Source: JBCBTD01 sp039818825 (lineage in GTDB: Bacteria > Pseudomonadota > Alphaproteobacteria > Geminicoccales > Geminicoccaceae). From it: 35,380 nt of DNA. The stretch is from contig JBCBTD010000041.1 of assembly GCA_039818825.1 (NCBI GenBank), positions 1 through 35,380 of the forward strand, written 5' to 3'. Positions 8,258 to 15,698 of the stretch are shown in pieces (position 1 is the stretch's first letter; each line of letters begins with the position of its first letter). The translations under genes and the position numbers were made by a program. Below the pieces are notes generated by a model. The model had not been told where the DNA came from. It searched no databases and saw only the letters and a program-made list of their open reading frames with translations.

Positions 8258-9343
8258 ATGGCCGGCGGCTACGTCGAGTACCACGGGTTGAAGAAGAACT
8301 TCGGGAGCGTCCCCGTTCTGCACGGCATCGACCTCCAGATCGAGGAAGGCGCCTTCGTCGTCCTCGTCGGGCCATCGGGATGTGGCAAGTCCACGCTGCT
8401 GCGGATGACGGCTGGGCTCGAATCGGTGACCGACGGAGACATCCACATCGCCGGGCGCCTCGTCAATCGCGTCCGCCCGAGCGAGCGCGGCATCGCCATG
8501 GTCTTCCAGTCCTACGCGCTCTACCCGCACATGTCGGTCAACGAGAACCTCGCGTTCAGCCTGAAGATGCGCAAGACGCCGCTCGCCGCCATCGTCGAAG
8601 CCATCGCCAGCGTCGCCGGCACTCTGAAGCTCTCGCCACTCCTGGAGCGCCTGCCGGCACAGCTCTCGGGCGGGCAGCGTCAGCGGGTGGCGATGGGCCG
8701 CGCGCTGGTTCGAGAGCCCGCCGTGTTCCTCTTCGACGAGCCGCTCTCGAACCTCGATGCCAAATTGAGGGTCGAGATGCGTGCCGAGATCAAGGCGCTG
8801 CATCAGCGTCTGGACACGACCACGATCTACGTCACGCACGACCAGATCGAGGCGATGACGATGGCCGACGTGGTCGTCGTCATGCACGACGGGCGGATCG
8901 AGCAAGTGGGCCCGCCGCTCGAGATCTACGACCGACCGGAGAACCTCTTCGTCGCCGACTTCCTGGGCTCGCCCGCGATGAACCTGTTCGACGGGATCGT
9001 GGTCGCATCCGACGCCGGTGCGACGCCGCTCGCGGTCGAGGTGACGGGAGGAGCACGCCTGGCGCTGCCGGCAGGGATCGACGTCGCGCCGGGGCGTCAG
9101 GTCGTCTACGGCATCCGCCCCGAGCACGTGGCCCTGACGACAGCCGCGGACGGCGAGCCGGTCACCTTGACGCTGGTCGAGCCCGCTGGCTGGGAGACCC
9201 ATCTCCACGCCGATCTCCACGGGCAAGAGCTCCGCATCCTCACGGTCGAGCGGGTGGCGGGCGGGCCGGGCGATGCGGCCGGCATCCGGATCGATCCCGC
9301 GCGCGTCCATCTCTTCGATCGCGCGACCGGCCGACGCCTCTGA
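8258..9343 (+). CDS. ABC sugar transporter ATP-binding protein (UgpC/MsmK type)
   Basis: A 361-residue ATPase of the MalK/UgpC family. Walker A is GPSGCGKST (about residues 37-45), the Q-loop is MVFQSYALYPHMSV, the signature is LSGGQRQRVAMGRA, Walker B is VFLFDEPLSNLDAKLR and the switch histidine is in THDQIEAMTMAD. The C-terminal third is a TOBE/OB regulatory domain (from about 240), usual for the family. GGGAGG lies just before the ATG. It powers the importer formed with the two upstream permeases. Confidence 0.93.
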   Translation: MAGGYVEYHGLKKNFGSVPVLHGIDLQIEEGAFVVLVGPSGCGKSTLLRMTAGLESVTDGDIHIAGRLVNRVRPSERGIAMVFQSYALYPHMSVNENLAFSLKMRKTPLAAIVEAIASVAGTLKLSPLLERLPAQLSGGQRQRVAMGRALVREPAVFLFDEPLSNLDAKLRVEMRAEIKALHQRLDTTTIYVTHDQIEAMTMADVVVVMHDGRIEQVGPPLEIYDRPENLFVADFLGSPAMNLFDGIVVASDAGATPLAVEVTGGARLALPAGIDVAPGRQVVYGIRPEHVALTTAADGEPVTLTLVEPAGWETHLHADLHGQELRILTVERVAGGPGDAAGIRIDPARVHLFDRATGRRL

Positions 9344-9428
9344 GGCTCGCAGATCCAAGGCTGGTGCGAACGCCGGCCCTCCGGCGCGCCCCACCTCCAT
9401 TGCTGCATTCCCGACGACGGAGACCGCC

Positions 9429-11441
9429 ATGTCCCATGCGCTGCCAGCGGCCCCCGACCCCGAGCGTCTCGCCAATGCCATTCGGGCGCTGACCATGGAC
9501 GCCATCGAACAGGCGCAATCCGGCCATGCGGGGCTGCCCTTGGGCATGGCGGACGCGGCGGTGGCGCTGTTCGGCACGGCGCTGACCTTCGATGCCGCAG
9601 CGCCCGAATGGCCCGATCGCGACCGCTTCGTCTTGTCGGCCGGCCACGGCTCGATGCTGCTCTACGCCGTCCTTCATCTGACCGGCTATCCGGGCTTCGG
9701 CACCGAAACGCTGAAACGCTTTCGCCAGTGGGGCTCGCTCGCCGCCGGCCACCCCGAGGTCGAGCGCGGACACGGCATCGAGACGACGACGGGCCCGTTG
9801 GGACAAGGGCTGGCCAACGCCGTCGGTATGGCGCTCGCCGAGCGCATCCTCGCGGCGCGCTTCGGCGAGGATCTCGTCGACCACCGCACCTACGTGATGT
9901 GCAGCGACGGCGACCTGATGGAGGGAGTGAGCCACGAGGCGGCCTCGATCGCCGGGCACCTGTGCCTAGCCAAGCTCATCGTCCTCTACGACGACAACGA
10001 CATCACCATCGATGGGCCGATGGATCTCGCCTCGAGCGACGACGCGACCCGCCGCTTCGAGGGCTATGGCTGGCACGTCGAACGCCTCGACGGCCACGAC
10101 GCCCTGGCCGTGGCGGCCGCGTTGGCCCGCGCCAAGACGAGCGACCGGCCGAGCCTGTTGCGCCTCGAGACCGTTATCGGCAAGCATCTGCCCACCCGCG
10201 CCGGCAAGGCTTCCGCGCACGCCGGGGTGCTCGGTGACGCCGAGGTGGCAGGCGCGCGGCGGGCCATGGGCTGGGACGCCCCACCCTTCGTCGTCCCAGC
10301 GGACGTCAAGCAAGCCTGGGAGGCGTTCAACGAGCCAGGCCGGGCCGCCCACAGGGCGTGGCGCGAGCGGCTCGAGGCGGCGGAGCCCGAGCGGCGCCAA
10401 GCGTTCCTCGCGGCACTCGCCGGCGAGTTGCCGGCCGATCTCGCAACGGTCGTCACAGCGACCAAGCGCGCGCTGCAAGGCGAGGCTCGCGTCGAGGCGA
10501 CCCGCTTCGCCTCTGGCCGGGTCCTTGCCGAGCTCATGCCGGCGATGCCCAGCCTGCTCGGCGGGTCCGCGGACCTGACGCCGGCCAACAACACCCAGAC
10601 CCCTGGGCGGGACGCCATCGCCGCCGGGCGCTACGGTGCCGGTTACCTCCACTACGGTGCACGCGAGCAAGCGATGGCGGCGGCCATGAACGGCATGGCC
10701 CTGCATCGCGGCCTGATCCCGTTCGCCGGCACCTTCATGGCGTTCGCGGACCACGCCCGGCCGGCCCTCCGCCTCGCCGCGTTGATGCGGCAGCGGGTCA
10801 TTCACGTCATGACGCACGATTCCATTGGCCTCGGCGAAGACGGACCGACCCATCAGCCGGTCGAGCACCTGGCAGCGCTCAGGGCGATCCCGAACCTGCT
10901 CGTGCTGCGCCCTGCCGATGCCGTGGAGGTGGCCGAGTGCTGGGAGCTGGCGCTCCGCCACGAGCACGGCCCCTCGATCCTGGCCCTGAGCCGGCAGCCG
11001 GTCGAGCCGCTGCGCGTCGACAGGGACGACACCAACCGCTCGGCTCGAGGCGCCTATGTGCTCCATGAAGCAACGGCGCCCTGCGCGGTGACCGTCCTTG
11101 CCACCGGCACCGAGGTGGGCCTCGCCATGGCGGCACGCCGGCGGCTCGAGGAGGGCGGCATCGGCACCCGGGTCGTCTCGATGCCGTGTCTCGAGCTGTT
11201 CGAGGCGCAAGACGACGTCTACCGCACGGCCGTTCTCGGGGACGCGCCGGTGATGGTTGCCGTCGAGGCGGCGGTGCGGCAGGGCTGGGACCGCTACATC
11301 GGCGCCGCGGGGCTCTTCGTCGGCATGGCGGGCTTCGGCGCGTCGGCCCCGGCGGAGGTGCTGTTCGAGCGCTTCGGGATCACGGCCGACGCCGTCGTTG
11401 CGGCGGTCAAGGCTCGGGTCACGACGCGTCCGGCCGCCTAG
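9429..11441 (+). CDS. tkt: Transketolase
   Basis: A full-length single-chain transketolase of 670 residues. N-terminal thiamine diphosphate domain: GHAGLPLGMADAAVALF, GPLGQGLANAVGMALAE and the metal-cofactor motif SDGDLMEGVSHEA with the downstream asparagine in YDDNDITIDG. Pyrimidine domain: YGAREQAMAAAMNGMALHRG, with the catalytic glutamate, and IGLGEDGPTHQPVEHL, with the conserved histidine. It transfers a two-carbon ketol unit between ketose and aldose phosphates. The frame is open upstream, but the ATG at 9429 is preceded by GGAG and gives the standard length. Its place inside a sugar transporter/kinase operon suggests a catabolic copy separate from the housekeeping one. Confidence 0.93.
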   Translation: MSHALPAAPDPERLANAIRALTMDAIEQAQSGHAGLPLGMADAAVALFGTALTFDAAAPEWPDRDRFVLSAGHGSMLLYAVLHLTGYPGFGTETLKRFRQWGSLAAGHPEVERGHGIETTTGPLGQGLANAVGMALAERILAARFGEDLVDHRTYVMCSDGDLMEGVSHEAASIAGHLCLAKLIVLYDDNDITIDGPMDLASSDDATRRFEGYGWHVERLDGHDALAVAAALARAKTSDRPSLLRLETVIGKHLPTRAGKASAHAGVLGDAEVAGARRAMGWDAPPFVVPADVKQAWEAFNEPGRAAHRAWRERLEAAEPERRQAFLAALAGELPADLATVVTATKRALQGEARVEATRFASGRVLAELMPAMPSLLGGSADLTPANNTQTPGRDAIAAGRYGAGYLHYGAREQAMAAAMNGMALHRGLIPFAGTFMAFADHARPALRLAALMRQRVIHVMTHDSIGLGEDGPTHQPVEHLAALRAIPNLLVLRPADAVEVAECWELALRHEHGPSILALSRQPVEPLRVDRDDTNRSARGAYVLHEATAPCAVTVLATGTEVGLAMAARRRLEEGGIGTRVVSMPCLELFEAQDDVYRTAVLGDAPVMVAVEAAVRQGWDRYIGAAGLFVGMAGFGASAPAEVLFERFGITADAVVAAVKARVTTRPAA

Positions 11442-11465
11442 CCGACGAACTGGAGGCGAGGTCGG

Positions 11466-13022
11466 ATGACGCCCCCGAGCACGAGCGAGGTTCTGCTGGT
11501 CGGCGTCGACGCCGGCACGACGAACACCAAGGCGGTGGTCTTCGACGTCGCCGGCCGCGTCGTTGCGGAGGCCTCGCAGCCGACGCCGATCGTCTATCCG
11601 CGGCCGGAATGGGCCGAGTACGACGGGGAAACGCTCTGGCAAAGTGCCGCCGTCGCCCTCCGCGCGGCCCTCGGCAAGATCGAGGATCCGCGGCGGGTGG
11701 CAGCCGTCGCCTTCGCCAGCATGGGAGAAACGGCCGTGCCGCTCGATGGCCACGGCGCCGCCACGGGTCCGGCGATCGCGTGGTTCGACAAGCGCGCCGA
11801 GGCCGAGCTCGAGCACATCGTCGACGCCGTCGGACAGGACCGGCTGTTCGCCGTCTCGGGTCTCAGCCCCGAGCCGATCTTCGGCCTCTGCAAGCTGCTC
11901 TGGCATCGGCGGCACCGATCCGAGCCGTTCGCCCGGACGGCGCGGTGGCTGAACGTCGCCGACTATCTCGCGTGGCGCCTGTCGGGCGAGATGGCGACCG
12001 ACTACAGCCTCGCCTGTCGCACGTTCGCTCTGGACCTCGCCACGCTCGACTGGTCGGCGGAGGTCTTGAGTGCCGTCGGCGTAGCGCCCTCGTTGATGGC
12101 TCCCTTGGCGCGCAGCGGTGAGGCGCTCGGGCGGGTGACCACCGAGGCTGCCGCGGCCACGGGCTTGCCCGAGGGCTGCGTCGTCGCCGTTGGCGGCCAC
12201 GACCACATCGTCGGCGCTTTGGCCGCCGACGCCATGCGGCCGGGCGTGCTGTTGACCTCGACGGGCACGACCGAGGCCAACCTCATCGGGACGGCACGCC
12301 CGTCGGACGAACCGGCGCTCGGCCGAGCCGGCTACGCCCAGGGCGTCGCCTATGTCGAGACCCCGGTCTACTACGTCATCGGTGGCTTGTTCACCGCCGG
12401 CGGGGCGATCGACTGGTTCAAGGCGCACGTGGCCGCGGGCGCCGAGTACGCCACACTCGTCGCCGAGGCGGCGCGCTCGCCCGCGGGCGCCCAGGGCGCG
12501 CTCTTTCTGCCGCATCTCCGGCTCGGGACGGCGCCCAGGCAGAACCCGCGCGCCAGGGGCGCCTTCTTGGGCCTGAGCACCGACACCACGCGCGGCGACC
12601 TCTTCCGCGCGGTGCTGGAGGGGATCGCCGCGGACAGTCGGCTCTGCGCGGAGGGGATGCAGGCGCTGATCCCGGCGGCTCCGCCGCAGGCGATCCGCGT
12701 CATCGGCGGCCTCACCCGCAACCCGCTCTACATGCGCATCAAGGCCGCGATGCTGGGCCGCGCCCTGACCGAGGTGGACGTCGTCGACAGCGTTGCGGCG
12801 GGGGCGGCGCTTCTCGCTGGGCTCGCTGCCGGGATCTATCCGAACCAAGCGGCGGCGACCGACGCCTTCCGCTCCGGCGAGCGCGAGATCGAGCCGGCCC
12901 CCGCCTTGGCGACGTTCTACGAGCAGCTTTACCGTGAAGTGTACGTGCCGCTGAGCCCGGCGGTTCGGCCGATCCACGACGCTCTGTCGGGTGTCCTGTC
13001 CGAGACGGCCGGCGCGGGCTGA
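11466..13022 (+). CDS. FGGY-family carbohydrate kinase
   Basis: A 518-residue sugar kinase with both FGGY actin-like domains. The N-terminal phosphate loop is GVDAGTTNTKAVVFD (about 14-28) and is followed by the WFDKRA substrate-side motif. The second domain has GGHDHIVGALAAD with the likely catalytic aspartate, STGTTEANL, and near the end VIGGLTRNPLYMRIKAAMLG and VVDSVAAGAALLAG. It phosphorylates a ketose or polyol with ATP in the cytoplasm. Xylulose, ribulose, gluconate and erythritol kinases all belong here and I cannot pick one. It follows transketolase by 24 bp in the same operon; GGAGGCGAGG precedes the ATG. Confidence 0.9.
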   Translation: MTPPSTSEVLLVGVDAGTTNTKAVVFDVAGRVVAEASQPTPIVYPRPEWAEYDGETLWQSAAVALRAALGKIEDPRRVAAVAFASMGETAVPLDGHGAATGPAIAWFDKRAEAELEHIVDAVGQDRLFAVSGLSPEPIFGLCKLLWHRRHRSEPFARTARWLNVADYLAWRLSGEMATDYSLACRTFALDLATLDWSAEVLSAVGVAPSLMAPLARSGEALGRVTTEAAAATGLPEGCVVAVGGHDHIVGALAADAMRPGVLLTSTGTTEANLIGTARPSDEPALGRAGYAQGVAYVETPVYYVIGGLFTAGGAIDWFKAHVAAGAEYATLVAEAARSPAGAQGALFLPHLRLGTAPRQNPRARGAFLGLSTDTTRGDLFRAVLEGIAADSRLCAEGMQALIPAAPPQAIRVIGGLTRNPLYMRIKAAMLGRALTEVDVVDSVAAGAALLAGLAAGIYPNQAAATDAFRSGEREIEPAPALATFYEQLYREVYVPLSPAVRPIHDALSGVLSETAGAG

Positions 13023-13046
13023 GGGGGGCGCGGCCGAAGGCAGCCT

Positions 13047-14042
13047 TCACAGCCGGAGAACGGCCTCGGTGATCTCGAGGTCGTCGGCGAGTGCTCGCTT
13101 GGGAGCGATGTCCTTCTCCTGCAACGTCCCGTGATAGGCCCTGACAGCTTCCTCGGGGCCGATGTCGCCGTCGACGATCCGACGCATCGACGCGACGATG
13201 GCGAGCGGGTCCTCCGCGAGGTTGATCTTGCGGCCGAACAACGCGATCCGCGCGCCGCCCTTTTGCGCCGCCTTCAGGAGCTCGAAGGTGTCACGCGTGG
13301 TGCCCGCACCGCCGCCGAGGATGCCGACGATGATCGAGGGATCGTAGGCCACCAGCTCCTCCAGCGCCTGCGGACCGTTGTAGACGATCTTCAAGAAGCG
13401 CGGCCGCTGACTGATCGGCACGCCCGCGATGACGCGGACGATGTTGTCGTTGACGAACTGGCCGATCTCCTCGCTGGCGAGCGCGCCCATGCCGACGTTC
13501 GGGTTGAAGACCTCCAGGAAGTGCCCGAAGTCGAGCGCTTCCGCCTCGATGCGGAACTCGCGGTAGATCTCGCCTGCCAAGGCGTCGACGTCGGCGCCGT
13601 TGACGAACGTGATCGAGTAGAGCCCGAGGTCGGTCAGCTTGGCTGCGTGCGGCAAGTGGGCCGTGCGGTGCGCTACGGAGGGCTGCTGGGTGTAGCGGCT
13701 GTGGCGTGCCCCCCAGATGTCGGTCGTGTCGTTCGCCCGGATGGCCGTGGCCATCTCGCTGCCGGCGAAGACGCCGCGATCGACGAGCCGGTCGAGGTTG
13801 CCGACGGACAAGAGCATGAGGTCGAGGACGTCCTGTTCGACGAGCGCCGTTACCTGCGCAAGATGGTCCTCCGCCGTCTTGTAGCGGCCGGTGGGTATGC
13901 CGCTCCGATCGAGGACCGGACCCGGCATCGCGATACCGGCAGCCATGTCACCATCCTTGGCGTCGCAGATGATGAAGTCCTTGGCCCCATGCGGATCCTC
14001 GTGGATGCGCTGGAGTTTCCTCTCGAGCCGGTTCTTGGCCAT
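13047..14042 (-). CDS. Class I aldolase-like TIM-barrel protein (DeoC/FbaB/LacD superfamily)
   Basis: A 331-residue protein starting at the ATG at 14042, with CAGGGAG upstream. The frame runs further up, but the extra 41 residues are basic low-complexity sequence. The second half looks like a Schiff-base aldolase: RFLKIVYNGPQALEEL, where K218 is the candidate catalytic lysine, then GILGGGAGTTRDTFELLKAA, and GARIALFGRKIN, which matches the phosphate-binding end of DhnA-type class I aldolases. It is convergent with the kinase gene (24 bp between stops). It could cleave or form a phosphorylated sugar made by the kinase. The exact reaction is not established, and many relatives are annotated only as hypothetical proteins. 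Confidence 0.7.
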   Translation of the reverse strand: MAKNRLERKLQRIHEDPHGAKDFIICDAKDGDMAAGIAMPGPVLDRSGIPTGRYKTAEDHLAQVTALVEQDVLDLMLLSVGNLDRLVDRGVFAGSEMATAIRANDTTDIWGARHSRYTQQPSVAHRTAHLPHAAKLTDLGLYSITFVNGADVDALAGEIYREFRIEAEALDFGHFLEVFNPNVGMGALASEEIGQFVNDNIVRVIAGVPISQRPRFLKIVYNGPQALEELVAYDPSIIVGILGGGAGTTRDTFELLKAAQKGGARIALFGRKINLAEDPLAIVASMRRIVDGDIGPEEAVRAYHGTLQEKDIAPKRALADDLEITEAVLRL

Positions 14043-14143
14043 GGTGTCGCGATCTCCCTGAGCGTGACGGCGCGTGTGGTTGGGCTGCCGAGCGGCATTG
14101 GCGACGCTGTGTTCGATCGGCACAGCGCGACGACGCAGCTTCG

Positions 14144-14179
14144 GCCGCCGGCGCCTGTCTGCCACACGGCGCCGGCGGC
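14144..14179. promoter_or_regulatory. Perfect 12-bp GC inverted repeat upstream of the aldolase-like gene
   Basis: GCCGCCGGCGCC and GGCGCCGGCGGC flank a 12-base loop. In the direction of the aldolase-like gene it would fall in or near the 5' untranslated region, about 100 bp before the start codon. There is no U-run, so it does not look like an intrinsic terminator. Confidence 0.35.
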
Positions 14180-14420
14180 GACGAGATCATCCCGCCACGG
14201 TCTCGTCCCGACCGTCGCGACCGCGCGGCGTCGACGCGCTGGTCGCCGCCACCGCCTTCCATGGTCGAAGGCTCGCCGCTGGGGCACGCAAGGGGGCGAA
14301 CGGCACGGCGAGAACGCCCACCGAACAGGGCAAAGCCGCGTCGCGTCGCGTCCCCTCTCCATCCCGTCAGTGCCGGCACGGTGATGCGCGGCTCCAAGTT
14401 GTCGCAGGCTTTAGAATGAC

Positions 14421-14448
14421 TTGAAAACTAACAAGCAGGCGATTTACT
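14421..14448 (+). promoter_or_regulatory. Possible sigma-70-like promoter for the oxidoreductase operon
   Basis: TTGAAA and TTTACT are separated by 16 bp in the only A/T-rich part of the intergenic region, about 130 bp before the first gene. The match is modest. Confidence 0.3.
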
Positions 14449-14576
14449 CGTATCGTTCGCTTCGTCCGAGAGGCCGGCGAGCGACTCATAGGGCGGGCTG
14501 CTCACGGGCCTCGCCTCAAGAACTGCGGCTGTGGCTGCGGACGGTCAGGATGGGCTGAATGGATGGAGGACTAGTC

Positions 14577-15641
14577 TTGCAGACGGAACCGCAAGCCATC
14601 GAGCAAGGTCGACCATCCATGGGGCTGCCGCAGACCGACGAGGACGGTTTGTACGAGATTCGCCTGGAATCTCTGGGCGGGTTCGGCGCACATCTGGCAG
14701 GAAAGATGCTCGCCGAAGCGGCGGTGTTGCGAATGGGCCTGAATGGCGCTCACTTTTCGTCATATGGCTCGGAGAAGAAGGGCTCGCCGATCAAGTCCTT
14801 CGTGCGTTTGGCCGCAGCGAACGGCGAGCTCAGAACCTCCGCACCCGTCGAGCGACCCTTCGTCGTCGCCATTTTCCTCGAGAATCTCCTGAACGACCCG
14901 GCCATCCTCAGCGGGCTGCGCTCGGGTGGCATCGTGATCGTCAACACGGCCAAGACGCCGGAGGAAATCCGAGAAGCGCTCGACTACGAGTACGACACGC
15001 TCGCTTGTCTCGATGCCACGACCATCGCGCTCGAAGAGAAGACGCGGGTCAACACCGCGATGCAGGGCGCGCTGGCAGCAATGATACCGTTCTTGGACGT
15101 CGACGCGGTCCGCGACGTGCTGGCCAGTACCTTCGAGCGCAAGCACGCCAGCATCATCGATTCGAACCTGCGCACCTACGATCGCGGCGCTGGCGAGGTC
15201 AGGATCGACCGCCGCGACCCAGCACCCGAAGGGCGCGGCGTCGTCAGCGTGGAGCCCAAATGGGGCTATCTCAACGCCCCCATAGGCGGCGTGGTGGCCG
15301 ATCCCGCGAACACGATCGTCAAGAATCTGTCCGGCTCGCGCACCGGACGCATTCCGGTGTTTCACGACGACAAGTGCATTCATTGTGGACTGTGCGATCT
15401 CGCGTGCCCCGACAACAATCTGTCGTGGGACATCGTCCACCGTGAGGATGAAACCTGGCACACGCGACTGCGCGGTATCGACTATCAGTACTGCAAGGGT
15501 TGCGGGGCTTGTGTGGACACCTGTCCGACCGGAGCGATCACTACGGAGCGGGAAACGCCCGGCTTCGCCGACGCAAACACCGTTCCGCTCGACTGGTCCC
15601 CGCGGGTCGTCGACGGCAGGCGCAGGCACGAGCCAAGCTAG
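14577..15641 (+). CDS. 2-oxoacid:ferredoxin oxidoreductase, fused gamma and delta (ferredoxin) subunits
   Basis: A roughly 354-residue fusion. Residues up to about 205 match the gamma domain (RLESLGGFGAHLAGKMLAEA, SYGSEKKGSP), which sits at the CoA-binding side of pyruvate:ferredoxin oxidoreductase. The C-terminal part is a two-[4Fe-4S] ferredoxin: CIHCGLCDLACPDN and CKGCGACVDTCPTGA. The ORF opens at an ATG at 14559, but GGAGG at 14565-14569 is spaced ideally for a TTG at 14577, so I favour that start. It would form a complex with the fused alpha/beta chain encoded 57 bp downstream and carry electrons from pyruvate (or another 2-oxoacid) to ferredoxin. Confidence 0.85.
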   Translation: MQTEPQAIEQGRPSMGLPQTDEDGLYEIRLESLGGFGAHLAGKMLAEAAVLRMGLNGAHFSSYGSEKKGSPIKSFVRLAAANGELRTSAPVERPFVVAIFLENLLNDPAILSGLRSGGIVIVNTAKTPEEIREALDYEYDTLACLDATTIALEEKTRVNTAMQGALAAMIPFLDVDAVRDVLASTFERKHASIIDSNLRTYDRGAGEVRIDRRDPAPEGRGVVSVEPKWGYLNAPIGGVVADPANTIVKNLSGSRTGRIPVFHDDKCIHCGLCDLACPDNNLSWDIVHREDETWHTRLRGIDYQYCKGCGACVDTCPTGAITTERETPGFADANTVPLDWSPRVVDGRRRHEPS

Positions 15642-15698
15642 GCCTGCGAGCGCGTAACCGGACTTTCAGCCAAGCAAACCACGATCAGGGGACAAGCC

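Larger units (their letters stand above)
14043..14576. other. 534-bp intergenic region between aldolase-like gene and 2-oxoacid oxidoreductase operon
   Basis: No supported gene. The left 350 bp are GC-rich and hold the long hairpin at 14144-14179. The right part has an A/T-richer patch (about 14410-14460) with a possible promoter for the plus-strand oxidoreductase operon. Confidence 0.5.

Noticed and set aside
7043..9577. 844-codon minus-strand ORF across the ABC transporter genes
   Set aside because: Antisense shadow of the second permease, ATPase and transketolase genes, with low-complexity His/Asp/Arg-rich translation.
9966..12977. 1003-codon minus-strand ORF across transketolase and kinase
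   Set aside because: Shadow of two well-supported genes on the other strand.
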